Positions 10,388 to 23,247 of a stretch of 64,000 bases of DNA are shown piece by piece. The stretch lies in NCBI GenBank assembly GCA_018902385.1, contig JABSSW010000002.1, positions 310,001-374,000 on the forward strand, written 5' to 3'. The notes beneath the pieces are model-generated. The model ran no database searches, was not told where the DNA came from, and saw only the letters and a list, made by a program, of their open reading frames with translations. The first letter of the stretch is position 1, and every line of letters begins with the position of its first letter. Made by a program: the position numbers and the translations under genes. This DNA comes from Physcia stellaris (lineage: Eukaryota; Ascomycota; Lecanoromycetes; Caliciales; Physciaceae).

Positions 10388-11409
10388 CCGAGGGACGTAC
10401 AGCTCGGGTCTGATTAAGTATGATTCTATGTAACAGACTTATTAGTAGTACGTCCTCACATTCCCCGTCAATTCGTCCTAACAATTACGTGGAGGCGCTG
10501 GCCGCGATTATAGCAAATAACTCTACTGCGGCATAAATGCCATCCTATGGACGAGACATCGGACAGGTTCGGTGGCCATGGCAAAATTCGGACGTTTTCT
10601 CCAACCCACTGCTTCAGCGGACACGATCCAATTTGCCTAACCAACACATTGTCGATCAGTTCATCTGCTAGACAAAGACGCTTCTCCAGAAGAGGCGCAC
10701 CCGGTTTGCGGAGTGCTCGGACGATCTGCTGCTCATACAATAACATGCGCCCCCACCCCACTAATGTTCCGTTTTCTTCTTCCTTCATTCGCCTTTCATC
10801 ATATCGTTGCGAGTATTTAATTCGATCTTGAAATTAATGACGCTTAGTCCATCTTTTTATTCGACAGATGCTCTGGTATTTGTTTCTGCGTAAGCGGTAC
10901 ACACTGACCAGGCTAAACATACAGTATGAACTCTCGACATACAAACTTTCAAGCCTCTGGGGGTGTTTACGGGGCCAACCGTTACAACCGCCGTCCCGAC
11001 TTCCGAACAGAAAGTGAATCGGCTGTAGTTCCCTTTTCCGCAAACTAGCCGTCTTCGAGAGTCAGGCGCGCACGAGAGGCGCCTAGGCGACATGGCATCA
11101 TGACTACGGAAGCTCAATATCGAGTGAAAGCGCCAAATATCATTATGCTTGAACCTTCCGACCGTCAAATCTCAATAAGTCTTATTTGTGAAATACAGAA
11201 GTACAGAACACAGAACCAAGCGTTCAAAGTATGGCCTCTACTTACTTATGTGAGAGCCAGTATAACTCAACGATTCGCTCAACAAATACCTCTTGACTAC
11301 ACAAATTGAAACTCACACCCTGATTTCGAGACTCAGAGGAAAACCCAGAATTCTCACACATCAGCAAGACTCCTCACTCGGACTGATATACGACATGAAG
11401 CCTCTGAAG
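10388..11409. other. Intergenic region, no gene recognised
   Basis: Short frames on both strands overlap each other (for example 10468-10831) and have no family features. It holds the 3' end of the NLR gene and the promoter of the deuterolysin-like gene. Confidence 0.45.
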
Positions 11410-14400
11410 TCATACAAACGAGAGTACCGTGCCATCATCCGGGAGCGCAAGTTGTAGCGCTGTCAACCCTCTGTCGTTAGTAGCTTCAGTGTCAGCTCCC
11501 CACTCTAACAGTTTCACCACACTGTCTTTGCACCCAAATTCAAATGCGCAGTGTAGAGGTGTTTCCCTATCATTGTCCGCTGCGTCAATTTCGGCGCCGT
11601 ACTCCAATAGAACGTGAAGCAAGCTCGCTTTATTGGTCTCTACTGCTAAATGTAGAGGAGTGCGACCGCTATCGTCTGTGGCATTGACGTTACTCTTATA
11701 TTGAAGGAGTATCCGTGCTATTCCCTCGCTGCCTATGAAGCATGCTTCGTGTAATACGGTGGCGTTGCCGTTATGGGCAATCAGTAGTTCAGTGTTGGCT
11801 CCGTTATGAAGGAGCATGCGTACCATCTCTTTGGACTGCTGCCGAATAATTGCAAGGGCTAAAGGTGTTTCCCCACTAAGACCTGCTGCGTTTACATCGG
11901 CGCCATTGGCCAAAAGCGTCTCTATTGCACTCAGGTGACCAGACAATGTCGCGCAGTATAGCGCCGTCCTTCCAGCTTTATCTCTCATGTTGACATCGAC
12001 GTTCTTCGAAAGTAACATGTTGATGCTAGTAACCGCCCCGGCTTCTGCCGCGCAGTGAAGTGCTGGCCCATACCAGTTCTCTTTCGTTACGTCAGCACCC
12101 CTATCTAATAACATTCGAACACATTCCTCATGTCCACCAGCTGCTGACTTAATGAGTGGTGTGGTTCCCATCTCGGTGGGTAGGTCGACTTCATTGAGTG
12201 TTGTGTCTAAAAGTTCCGTCGCAATCCGATCCAGACCAAATGCGCAGGCTAGATGTAGCCCTGTGCAGCTGTTGCCTTCTTCTGGTCGCCAATACACCTT
12301 TTTACGGCCAAGCATCCATTGCGACAGCTGGTAAGAGCGCGCAATATGGGGTCTTGATTGCAGAAAATGCATGGCGAGATTTTCGATCATCTCGCCTCCA
12401 GCAATTCGCACATGACAGCCCCAATAGCGGCAGCTGTATTTGTAGAATGGGTAATCAGCTAGGCAGTCGATGATCGCTTCCTTGTTGACGCAGCTGCCTG
12501 TATTAAACGCGTCGAATAGCATGTATTTCAAGCATTTTTCTGCCACTATTTCTTCGCCAAATGGGAATATTCGTGATCGACGATCTAGTAAGTATTCCTG
12601 GACGGAGTAATGAACAAGCCGAACGACCGAACTCTCTCCATCCAAAGAAACAAGCCCGAAACAACATTCCAGAAGCAGACGCGGAGAAGGTCGATGACGT
12701 TGATTCAATGATCGCTCAGATGATTTCAGTGCAAGAACATCTACCAATTCATCTATAAGCAGTGGTCTCTGTGCATGAGAAATCCACATTAGTGCCTTCA
12801 TGCCTAGAGCCTTTCTGTTCTCGGGTTGACTCTGTATCCTCTTCAGAGTAGCTTCGAAGGCGTCGTCCAGAGCATGTGGCATTGAGTCTAGTGCTTCTTC
12901 CATTTCACCTGCAGATACGCCATCAAGAACGGCATGAACCTGAAGGACAGCAAGGAGAAACCTATCGGATTTAACTTCCATCTCAAGAGAAGTCTAGATG
13001 GACACATGAAAATAGAATGTTTGGGACCAGACTAGGCAGATGAGGTGCCCTCCAAGGAAGATCAGATTGAAAGGGGTCAGCTTACATATTCTGAGCTCCA
13101 GCGCTCACTTTGTCAATTATCTCGCATTTGAAGCTCTCATCTATTAAATCGGCATTGTCACTTCTATCTATTTCTTGCGCAATGTATTTTCTTAGATCGG
13201 CCTCGTGAGCACCAATACTGATGATGCAAAAGGCTTCAAAATGCTTGATGACGCTTTCGGGATAAGATCGACTCGTCATAAGTATCTTGACACAGGGTTT
13301 GTGTCGAACATCCTCGAGGAACCCAAGCAAAGCCTTCTTGTGCCTGGAGTCGCACTCATCCAAGGCATCGATGATGATGTACACTTGATCATAGTTATCG
13401 CAGATTAAAGAGAACGTTTGCTCGAAGTCCCGCTGATGCGGCTTTCTGCCTGGGGTTTTGAACTTTTGCTGAAGACTTTTCACTGGTTCCGGAATCCCAT
13501 GGTCGGCAGATGCGATCTGTTTGAGCAAGCTCGCAATTATTCTCTCGGCTGACTGATTCTCATGTTCCTCGTAATCACAGTATGTATAGGCAACTACTCT
13601 GTTTTGTTGAACTAGACTATCCCTTAAATGATCTATGACTAAAGACCTAGGAGTCATTAGATGCCATAACGGCGAAATCGTACAAGGAGTGCTTACGCAA
13701 GGACCGATTTGCCTGAACCTTGTATCCCTTGACATAATAAAACATTATCGGAAACACTCGAGCTGTCGCGCCACCGCCAAAACTCGCCTAGCTCGAGGAA
13801 CCAATCGCCGGTGCCAGCAACTCGAGGCAGGCGAATCTGATGATGTTTTTGCTCATGCGGATCAACAGATATCCAGTCCAACAACTTATCACGCTCTTCT
13901 GCTGCATAGTGGTCTTGTACAGTCTGAGTCTGTTCTAAGGAAGACTGCTGGGACGACAAGGTTCGATGGCTAATCGTCTCTAGTAGCTGAAACGCTTCTA
14001 ACTGGCTCCGTAGCACATCCATAACCTCTTCCGAGGTCTTGGAAAGTAACGCGCATCCATTAATGTTCAATGATAACTGTACACATTGAGCGTACGCTCG
14101 AAGTTCTTCAATAGATTGATGATGTTCCGCACTGTTAAGCGGCCACTTGAAAGGAGTCAAACGACTTTTGCTTGCGACATCTAGCCTTTGTTGAAGACGT
14201 TTCAATTTCTCTCTGTAAGAGAATGAACTGGAAATGAGTACTGATGTATCCTGGAAGTGTAACCCACCACTTGCACTTCTTAGAAATTCATCGAGCCGCG
14301 AGAGGTTGAAGTGAAGCATATTGAGTTCATTGACTAGCTCAGCAGCGAACTCTTTGCCGTGTCTTACTTCGTGAACGAATGCTTTGGTTATCTTCAATAC

Positions 14401-14457
14401 CTGGGCGGTCAGACCTACGAGACCTGCAATGCTTGCGGCAATGGAGAAAGGGTCCAT
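11410..14457 (-). CDS. NACHT-ankyrin NLR-like receptor
   Basis: Intact three-exon STAND protein, 957 residues. Exons (minus): 14457-13697, 13646-13086, 12961-11410; the introns are 50 and 124 bp and all phases match. The N-terminus (MDPFSIAASIAGLVGLTAQV) is the helical domain common in front of fungal NLR-like proteins. The nucleotide-binding domain has Walker A GIQGSGKSVL near residue 245, completed across intron 1, and Walker B IIIDALDEC near residue 341. A STAND linker with FLLAVLQVHAVLDG and VRLVHYSVQEYLL follows. From about residue 670 to the end are about nine ankyrin repeats (for example GRTPLHLAVETNKASLLHVLLEYGAEIDA). Fungal NLR-like proteins act in heterokaryon incompatibility and possibly in recognising other organisms: repeats sense a ligand, NACHT oligomerises, and the N-terminal domain signals. 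The ligand is unknown. The last repeat runs to the stop codon without a separate C-terminal domain. Confidence 0.92.
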
Positions 14458-15873
14458 AGCTAGACCTTCGGAATTGATGCTGGAGCGCTCAAGAAGAAAT
14501 TAACTAAGGCTTGATTGCGGAGACTCCTTTTTGGCTCGAATCAATTTTAGAGATGGCAATTTGTAGTAAGAGCTATCAACTCAGGGAATCGGTGATTTGA
14601 TATCAATGTAAACAGTTACGTCCGGTGTTCTCCTCTAAGACTTTGTTGGTATATCGAGGACTATCTGGGATGCTGTGAGCCTCATCTTTGGTGTATTTAA
14701 TAACGCGTACTGTATAAATATATAATGGCAAGGCATAAGTGAAGAATCCATTGAGTTGAGTGATGAAGCTTATGAACTCTGAGATCAATCATATCTCTGA
14801 CACCAGAGAAAAGATCAGGCTATCGGTATCAAGGCCCGAAGTCCCGTGTATTTAGATAAGTCTTGGCCCAGAACGGCACTGGATCGCTGAATCAAGCAGC
14901 CGTACACTCCTGCACTGTTTCAGAAGTCCGCCAACGCTCTAAGAAAGCGCGATTCGACAGCTAAGCACAACCGCCGAAGTATTCAGGGTGTAACATTTAC
15001 GATCGTTTATCCAGCTCATCTATCATGAGCAATAAGATCTCTCGCGCCGATGCCTATGTTCCTACTGAGACAATTTCCAAATCAACATAGGGATTCATAT
15101 CCGCAGTAAGAACCGCTGGTCAAGGGGCTACGTGTGCACGCAGATTATCGACGACACTCTGCCTGCTACAGTCGAGCACAGGAGCATGAAACAAAGTGGG
15201 ATCTCTCCCGCAAAAATTATGAGACTATCTTATGGTGTAGGATCTCAATATTGCACGTCTGATAGAGTAGGCTTGTCAGATGGTGGTGGTGCGGCTTCTC
15301 GGCAGTACGAGTACAAGGGTTCGGGAAAAAGTTAGCTAATAATGCCTTCGGCGCGTAATCTACGTTTTGAGACGTCAGCTTCACGCCTGGACGCGATATT
15401 CAAGAATGTGGCACTGCCATAGGCTCGGTTATCTTCAGCCCCATAGCGGACCCCAGCCGATGTCGGCTCCGAATGCTTAATGTGATAATCGATCAGTCAA
15501 TGGAGATTCGAAACGTTAGCTTTTTACCCAAATCAAGAAGGCACCCAATTGGCCAATTGGCTTGGTGACCAGGAATCTAAATCTATAATTTTGTAGGTCT
15601 GTTGCCACCTACAGAAAAGACAGTAGTTCAACAGGCATGTCGTTACTAGAGACAGAGTATTCAGCCCCGTGGCCAATCTATCCTCAACCGATACCCCGGT
15701 CAGCGAGGCTCGGTTGTGTGAATGATTGTTAGCGAGTGAAATGCCATCACAGGCGCCCCTCCGAGCACCCGTTCTCGTGTGGCTCACCTTGGCACTCATA
15801 GTCTGGAACACTACTAGGTGTTATCAATCTCCTCGAAGCCTTTGTCTCTTCGCTGCAGCAGTACCTAAAAGCC
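14458..15873. other. Intergenic region, no gene recognised
   Basis: Contains the NLR promoter (left) and the glycosyltransferase promoter (right). Only short, featureless frames are present. Confidence 0.5.
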
Positions 15874-17250
15874 ATGTCTTCTCCCTACGTGAATGCACGT
15901 CTTTTAAGGCTCTGCGGTCCTGCTCTAGTTGTGCTTGTGATTTACGCATATTCCTTCACCGCGTTTCCGTCAAAGTTGCCACGGTTCTCACATACTCATG
16001 TTGATCTTGTGAGCAAGCATACGGATACCAGCAAACATGAAATACCCCGATCCACCAGCCATGCCTACAATAGAATCACGATAACTCCCTCTACCAGATC
16101 TACCAACGCCCAGTCCGCCACGTTGACAAGTCAAAACTCTATGGAGACAAATGCTGTCGCTCAGCCTTCAACGACCCAATCATCAAAATCGATGAATCGA
16201 GCATCAAGTAGAGCAAGCGCACAATCTACTGCCAAACCCATGCCGACTACATCGCCAATGGAAGCGGTGACAAATGCTACGCTTGGTGTATGTTCAGGCT
16301 CTATGCGCAAAGCCATGCCGCTAAAGGAATGTTAGTTCGAAAGAATTATCGCTATAAATCTTCCCGAAAGAACCGACCGGCGGGACGTTCTTACACTGAT
16401 GACCTCTCTCAACGACATACATCTAGAATGGCAAGATGCTGTCAGGGGAACAGAATTGGTGAAGGAAGCTTGGCCTTCGGTTTGTCACCGACCTTCGTTT
16501 GATTGGGCTGTCTAATAGAAAGTCCCATAGCACTGGGATAAGAAACTGAAGATGGGGGAACTTGGGTGCTGGCGATCTCATCTCTCTGCTCTGCGAAGGT
16601 AGGCAACTGGAACACCCAGATCTTATTACATATAAACTAATCACTACTGTAGGGTTATTGAAGAGGATTACTCTTCAGCGCTCATTATTGAAGACGATGC
16701 AGATTGGGATGTTTCATTGAGGAGCCAACTTCGCATGTTCGCCGAGAAGACACGGATCTTGGGCAACGTTCCCCTTGATAAAAAGACTCCTAGCCCCTAT
16801 GGTGATGCATGGGACATTCTCTGGCTAGGGGAATGCGCGACCCCCCCAGGCCCGCCCAATTCGCAGATATTCCCTGGTGCGGGTGACCAGCAGCACTGGG
16901 TTTTCCCCACGAGCGGTGGAATGGCTTGTCTCTATGGCTATGCGGTCACGCAGCGCAGCGCAAGGATGCTGATGGGGTGGCTGCTGGATGTAGACGAGCC
17001 AGTGGACTTTGCATACGGCAAATTTTGCGCAAATCATAGGTGCATCACGGTGTGGCCGGAGCTAATCGGGTCGCACAAGTCTGCGGGCTCGCTGAGCAGG
17101 GACTCGAGTACGAGCAATCATACTGGCCAAGCGAGAGAAAAGGGCGAGACGAGAAATGTTGTCAATTCGGCGATTCTGGATATGTTGAAGCGTATGGGCC
17201 CTTCTCCGAACCTCCGCAAGTGGCCTACACGAAAACCCGAAGGGAGCTAG
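15874..17250 (+). CDS. Type II membrane glycosyltransferase, GT25 (LPS-type) family
   Basis: Four-exon gene, 407 residues. Exons: 15874-16287, 16336-16479, 16531-16598, 16653-17250; the introns are 48-54 bp and all phases agree. After a short N-terminus there is one membrane anchor (CGPALVVLVIYAYSFTAF), then a Ser/Thr-rich stem of about 100 residues, then the catalytic domain. That domain opens with FERIIAINLPERTDRRD, the typical GT25 start, continues with GELGCWRSHLSALR, and has the acidic EDDADWD motif just after intron 3. This is the order in GT25 enzymes such as procollagen and bacterial LPS galactosyltransferases. It probably resides in the Golgi and adds a hexose to glycoproteins or glycolipids; donor and acceptor are unknown. 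No lesion is seen. Confidence 0.88.
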
Positions 17251-18684
17251 CGAAATGCAAGCACTTGCCATTGATAGTCGACAAGCATGGGTGGATATGT
17301 CTAGTATCAAGATCCAGTGTTCTGGAATAGCGTATCAATACCGGTCGCTCATATGAATCCATCCCACTGGCGTGGGTTGTGAAGCTATCGTCCTATTAAT
17401 CTCATTGTTACACATATAGTATGTGCATAGTGTATGCTGTGATCTCTAATAAGCAGTAGCTCACTGGGCATTAAAAGCCCGAAACTTAAACCTATCGTTT
17501 TGTTGATACAAAACTATCCTATCTACGGAACAGATTCTGCTACCGTCAAAGAGCCGATACACACCGTTAATGACTAAAGGCGTGGATGTGCGGCCAGAAT
17601 AAGGGACGAAAACTGCAAACAGCGGGTGGGGGATTGGACATCGAGTCATCATGCCTTCTCCAGAGCCTCAAGGCTTTCAATTATGCTAACATACGGACTT
17701 TACGGATTAACTTACGGGAACCATCGAACGAGCATGAACCAGAAGTTTCTGTTCTGCAATTATACCTAGAAAAATCGGTTCCTTGCTGTGAGATTGGGGG
17801 GTTCTTGTTGTTGATAGCTTCCCGAGTTCGTCGGTATTGTGCCAAATCGGAGCTGGCATCCTAGTGGATGTCATGTAAGATCCTGGTCGAGAGCTTACAC
17901 ATGGTCACCCAATCTCAGATAGACGTTCATGGAAGGTATCACTGTGGGTGAAGTGGTGCGTTGAATCAACAAGTACGAGATACGCGAATCTGATCGCCGG
18001 GATGCCGGGTTTATATACAGCCGCACCAATCAAGATTCAGCCAAGCCAAGCAACCGCGCGCAAATGGAAGTGACAGTTTCGTGGCCGGTCGTGGTGGTCG
18101 TGAAGTGCTCACTGCTCAGCGCCAGGGCGTTCTAGTGTCTATGCAAAAATAGAGCATCATTTATCACCCCAAAGTCGATGGCTTAATCCTCACTGCGGCA
18201 TCTACAATCTTCTTGCCGAATAATATTACCATCGTGATCACCACGCATACGGATATCAGCTCCGCTCGTGCAGCAACCTTGCATCCCAGAGAACATGGAA
18301 GTTTCATCGGATTTGCGGTCTAGCCTCAGCCTTCATCCTTGGCGAACCCTACTTGTCGCAAAATCTGGCTAGCAGCGAGCCGGCGACTACGTATCAAAAG
18401 TGTTCTGCGAGCGATTGGATTGCCAGGCGTTATTGGCTTAGTGGCTAAACCCAACGGCTATTGTGAATTATGCTCCCAAGCGTAGTTCGGCGTCGCTGCC
18501 AGAGGAAGGCACAGCGGCCCTTGACCTCCACGAAATAGGAGACTTGGAATATGAGCTAACATTAGAGCCAAATTAGGTAGATTCTTCTGTCAGCAGTCAA
18601 TTGGCAACCTTCCAGACTCCAAAGCTCTTTTCTGCTTCTCCGTTGCTCTCTTCTCATTCCTTTACATTTCCTACGCTAGAATGA
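17251..18684. other. Intergenic region, no gene recognised
   Basis: No frame with family features. A plus-strand frame at 17586-17864 (92 codons) is the longest, without recognisable domains. Confidence 0.5.
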
Positions 18685-20210
18685 TTGATTATCCTCCCGT
18701 CCATGGCATTGGCTTCTTTCCTTTTTCCCCCCTTTCTTACCTTAATTCCATCATCTTTACGTACAGCCATATGTCAATCATCCGGGCCTCCGCCAATTGC
18801 GCTCCCAATCACCAACGTGGCGCTAGCGGACAATTTTGTCTCGAGAGGTATCCCAATCTCAATCGGCTCTTCCGCCTCAGCTTCTTGCTTTCAAGCCAAA
18901 TGGGTGGGTCAAACCGTATTCTGGTACAGAAGTGGGTATTATTTCTGAATTGTTGTAGAGGCTTGGACCATACTTACTGTGTCGGTGCATCTTCTTCGGG
19001 ATGTTTCGAAATGCAGAGTCCCAATGCATCGCTGGAAGTCGGGATGGCTTTTCAAATGAGAGGACAAGCACCACATACTCCGAGGCATACTCCGAGGCGG
19101 ACCATTGTGAAAACATTGATATCACATGAGGAGCGGCTTCCCAACATAACAATAGTACATTTGGCACAGACACCCTCGAGATGAGCTCCACGCTGTCTCT
19201 GCAAGATTTCGACCTCGGCGAAGACAGAGGCGTGATCGACTCTTTCAATATGCTCGGCATGGGCCATAATTCGACTTTGTTAGACTCACTGCTTGCAAAT
19301 AAAGCGGTAAACCCCAGCATTTATTTCTACTGGGAAGGTTGGAGCGGTGCCGAGGCTCAGTACCTTATCAAATGGATGGGATAGTGACCTTTCGTGAATA
19401 CGATGAGGCCAAGATATCCGGTCAATATATAACATTACCCATCACTATTATTGACCCTGATACTTGTCGAACTGGATACATTTTTACGATCACGCATATT
19501 AAGGTCAAGATCAATGGATCGCCTAAGAGCCTGTTTGGGAGATAGCTTGGATCGGCTTTCAGAGCTTGCATTGACGAAGGGTTTGCAATCTCGAGTGTCG
19601 CAGGGTATATATGGGAGTCATTTGTTGAGGCGACTGGTGTGATAGAAATTGGTCCATCCAACGGTCGCTCCACTAAGATCAACTTTTGGGGGATATTGAT
19701 TGAGGCTACCGCAGGGTAAGTTGGGCTTGTCAAAAATCGTTTCTTGGTTACTGATCTGCCCGCAGATACGAGGGCGACCTTACCCTCTCCATATCTCCTG
19801 GCTTAAATATCGTTATCCCTAACCACCAGCTCAAAGTACCGAATTGCAGCTACAGTCCCCTAGGAGAGAACATCCAGAGCAATTCAAGCACCATCCGCGA
19901 AGTATTGCTCAGCCTATCTGGAGTCAACACCAATGGTATGCCACGTTTGTCTCGCTCGTTCCTGACCTCTGCCCACCTTCTGGTAGATCAGGATAATTTG
20001 GTGTTCACATTTGCCAAAGTGAAGGCGACGACAGATCAGATCTTAGTTGAGATAGCTCCATCTACGTGCGAAGAAGCAGAAGTTGCATCGACTTCAGGTT
20101 CGACCACATCAAATACCGCCAACGCTCCAACAGAAGCAACTACCCATCAAGATGACCACAAAGGCGTCATTGCAGTTGCTGTGGTTGGCGGAACTATAGC
20201 CTTTGGGTAA
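18685..20210 (+). pseudogene. Decayed copy of the aspartic-protease-fold membrane protein
   Basis: This stretch matches, piece by piece and in several frames, the intact gene at 23248-25095 on the other strand. Matches in order: ITNVALADNFVSRGIPISIG; HTYCVGASSSGC; LGMGHNSTLLDSLLANK; WEGWSGAEAQ; MDGIVTFREYDEAKISG; FRACIDEGF...IWESFVEATG; KINFWGILIEAT; YEGDLTLSISPGLNIVIPNHQLKVPN; SRSFLTSAHLLVDQD; and the start of the membrane helix, GVIAVAVVGGTIAFG. Changes of frame and at least one internal stop separate the pieces, and the cytosolic tail is missing. Two of the breaks coincide with intron positions of the intact copy (after the NFVSRG block and before YEGDL). It is therefore a host gene copy that has decayed, not an alternative isoform. 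Confidence 0.8.
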
Positions 20211-20267
20211 TATCACGATCAGTGGCTTAACAAGGTACGGAGACTGACACCATTAGTCCTGCCCGCG

Positions 20268-20278
20268 CCCTAACCCTA
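20268..20278 (-). repeat. Telomere-like CCCTAACCCTA at left edge of AT-rich block
   Basis: CCCTAACCCTA is nearly two units of the TTAGGG repeat used at most filamentous ascomycete telomeres, here in C-strand orientation. A related CCCAACCCTAAC lies at 21454-21465. Two units can occur by chance; the position at both ends of a compositionally odd block is what makes them notable. Confidence 0.3.
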
Positions 20279-20319
20279 CGATAGGGTTTCGCATACATCC
20301 TCACAATTAGAACTCGATG

Positions 20320-20347
20320 TCAGATGATTAGAGTTTCAATCATCTGA
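20320..20347. repeat. Perfect 10-bp hairpin
   Basis: TCAGATGATT (20320-20329) is followed after 8 bp by its exact inverted complement AATCATCTGA (20338-20347). It lies about 110 bp beyond the pseudogene end. Confidence 0.7.
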
Positions 20348-20437
20348 TATTGTGTAACTCTTCGAACGAGCACACGTGTTTTGAAAAATTTCGAATGATT
20401 TATTCTCTTTTGTATGTAAAATGTTCTCGATTTGAAT

Positions 20438-20455
20438 GAAAATGATTTCATTTTC
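20438..20455. repeat. Perfect 8-bp palindrome with 2-bp spacer
   Basis: GAAAATGA-TT-TCATTTTC. The symmetry continues outward with a one-base offset (TGAAT on the left, AATTCA on the right), giving an imperfect dyad of roughly 30 bp. Confidence 0.7.
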
Positions 20456-21560
20456 AATTCACGTTGAACGACAAAATCGAGTGATAGATTTAGAATGTCG
20501 AAAATTCAAACGAGAATATTGCGATATTACGTAATTTCATGAAAGCAACGACGAGATTGAATTTCAAATTGCACTAAATTCAATCGAACAATAATAATCA
20601 TTCTATGTTACACATGTTACATCGAAATTCAACGAGTTGATTTGATTCGTGATACGTGAAAATGCGATACATTCGTATTGCGAAAATTGCGATATTTGCT
20701 CCCATTTGACGCTCCGTAGGATTAAGGCGCGAACAGAACTAATGATGTCCAGTCTTCGTAAACGTCTGCAAAATGCAACAGCTTTATGTAGAATTGAGAT
20801 TATCGAATATCACAGTTTTCGTCATCATCTTCATCTGACATTATCGTTCTGTCATCACGATCACGCTCGAGACACCCTGACAATTCACGATTATACGTTG
20901 AGACGTTGATGATTTTGCGTTCGAATATACATGTAATTACGTTCAAATCGCAAAAATCGAACGTTTCGTTGAAGCATATCTCAATTGATTTTTGATGAAA
21001 TCAGCATTTTTCATTTCATCTCATTTTTCTAGTTAGTTAGTTAATTAATTAAATGATAATCATACTAATCATATCATATATCATACATTTTCTATAAGAA
21101 TTCTTTTTAATGCTTTTTCTTTTAGCGCGATTTGTTGCATGTCGCTAATACGAATGCGTTGCGATCGCATGAATTTCTGCGATTTGCATTCGTTTTCAGC
21201 AACATTCATGTCACTTTGCATACTAATTCATATTGCAAAGTATTTTCACAGCTGCTTAACAACGGCAAGTTCTTGACGCATTAGATGATAACAAACTGAG
21301 AACGCATTAGACTGTTTAGGAATAAAGTTTATCCGAAGGCCGTGCTCCTCACGCTAGGAAACAATTGTTGTACTGGGTTAATTGACAAGCAAAGGAAAAG
21401 GTATGCGCAGAATCTACGATTATCCCTTGGACTGGTGAGAAGTGATGCTTACGCCCAACCCTAACTTTCAGCAACTGATCCCTCTTTTTTTTCTTAATCT
21501 CAAAAAATTACCATTTTCTGATGTCAAAAATTCAAGCAAAAGCTGAAATACAATTTAACG

Positions 21561-23247
21561 ATGATGTGAACATGTCATGAAAATTTGAGATGAAATCATC
21601 GCGATTTGTGTGAGCTGTATTATTTTTGAAATTCTGATAGCCGAGATGACATTTGGTGGGAAATGCCAAGGAAATAAGCACCACACCAGCCCAAGGGATA
21701 GCGACGAGAATGTCCAATATGGCGCTGCATCATGACCAACAGCAAGAGAAGGAATCCAGAAGCTCACGTCACGAGCGGGTAGCCAACAGTGTGCCTGCCA
21801 TTGATTGCACAGAGCTGGGTGCGCTCAATAACATGCGGCGTGGCGTGCAACCATTTCGTTGCTCAACCTAGGCGCTAATGCGTCGTGATGAGATTCAGGG
21901 AGGCTGTGTCACTCCCAACCCCTCTCACTGTTGGATGGTTTCTTGCGCTTCTACCATTGTTTCATAACGAAAGCTTAGATCCACACCGTCCAATGCTGCT
22001 CGGTGTAAGAAGAAGGTGCAGCACGGTGATCTCTAGTTTGACAAATTGTACTTATGTTTTTAGTAGCAGCAAACGAGGCTGATATGTTTGCTGGGATCCA
22101 ATTAGCATGCGGTATTTACCGCTCAATCTCTCCTGCGTCATAGCTCGACAACAAAGCTGGAAAGCGTCATTCCAAATCCAGATACACGGTGAAACGGCAA
22201 GCTACGGCCTGCTTTACCCAAACAATACTGGCACTATCGCATTCACTGGTGATGTGATTATATTTGGCGTATTTAACAGTCTCGCTCAATGCCTGAAACA
22301 TGGTTCCAAAGGTGGCCAAATTGGACAGGCAGGGGTTTCCCTTGCGAGTTTCTCTACTAGTCTATACGGCGCCTTTGATCATAAAAGACCGTTCAAAATG
22401 GGGCCTGGGTTACACCTTCGACTACAACTGCCTGGTGTGAGTATTAGCCAGAACGCAATGCTGATGTTTCGTTGCTGAGGTATCGGTACAGCAGCTTCAG
22501 GTGTCAAACTCTGTTCGGGGATGTTCAGCTCGGCTACACATATGCTCCGTACGCGAGATGATTCGCCCGCCTTTAAAGACCAGAAGCGCGGCTCAGCTAG
22601 TCTTGGCGTATAGCAACTAGGCAGATACTCGCGAGTCGCGACGCCCAGAGATGAGTTCTTTTCCTGTGATCAGGGCAGTTCAAGCCGATCAATGCTCGCT
22701 TGCGACCAATGGAAGAGCTTCAAATACCTACATTATCAACAGCCAGTATTACTTCTCGCACAAGAGGTCATCGCTGGGCGGCGTGAGTAAGGATGCTGAT
22801 CTCAAACAAGGCATCCTTATTTCGGAAATCGATGAGAGCCTGGGCCAGGACTTGGGGAGAAAAGGGGGGGTCTTCTCCATTGCTTGTAATTGGAAGTCCC
22901 GCATGACTGCTGTTTAGCGCGCACACAGTGCTATCCTAGAAACACCATGCGTGTTGTGTGGTGTATGCGTGTAACCACACTCTGGACCCTTCTGTAGATG
23001 AGACTCTTTAAGTTTGTGCACTGTTTCAAGACAGCGGTAATAACTCCTGGGAAATTCGCACGCACTGAACGTACAGGAATCTGGCATCGAAGAGACTTGC
23101 TTTGTGATTACTGTAATTATTGAAGGCTCTATTGTATAATCAGGTTCAGCATTCCTGCATGCATCAACCGCTTCATATTTGCTAAACTTACAGGCGGCAT
23201 AATTGGAGGATAAAAAAATCTATGATCATCATGACAGTAGCATAGGC
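21561..23247. other. Region between AT block and intact paralog; no gene recognised
   Basis: Plus-strand frames at 22107-22478 (123 codons) and 22651-22917 (88 codons) are the longest. Neither shows a recognisable domain and I did not find splice signals linking them. They may be remains of genes. Confidence 0.4.

Larger units (their letters stand above)
20281..21560. other. AT-rich, palindrome-rich non-coding block
   Basis: Composition changes abruptly to AT-rich sequence made of short recurrent words (TTCGAAT, GCGAT, ATTTCA, ATCATC). There is no coding frame of note. It contains several hairpins: 20320-20347, 20438-20455, and a CGAATGC...GCATTCG pair at 21151-21192 with a GCGATCGC palindrome inside. 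There is also a GTTA/ATTA run at 21031-21052. CpA is not obviously depleted, so simple repeat-induced point mutation does not explain it well. It separates the two inverted paralogs. It may be an old mobile-element remnant or an AT-rich isochore fragment. Confidence 0.5.

Noticed and set aside
20281-21560. AT-rich block as a typical RIP-mutated transposon
   Set aside because: CpA and CpG remain common and no transposase or reverse transcriptase remnant is visible; kept as an unexplained block.
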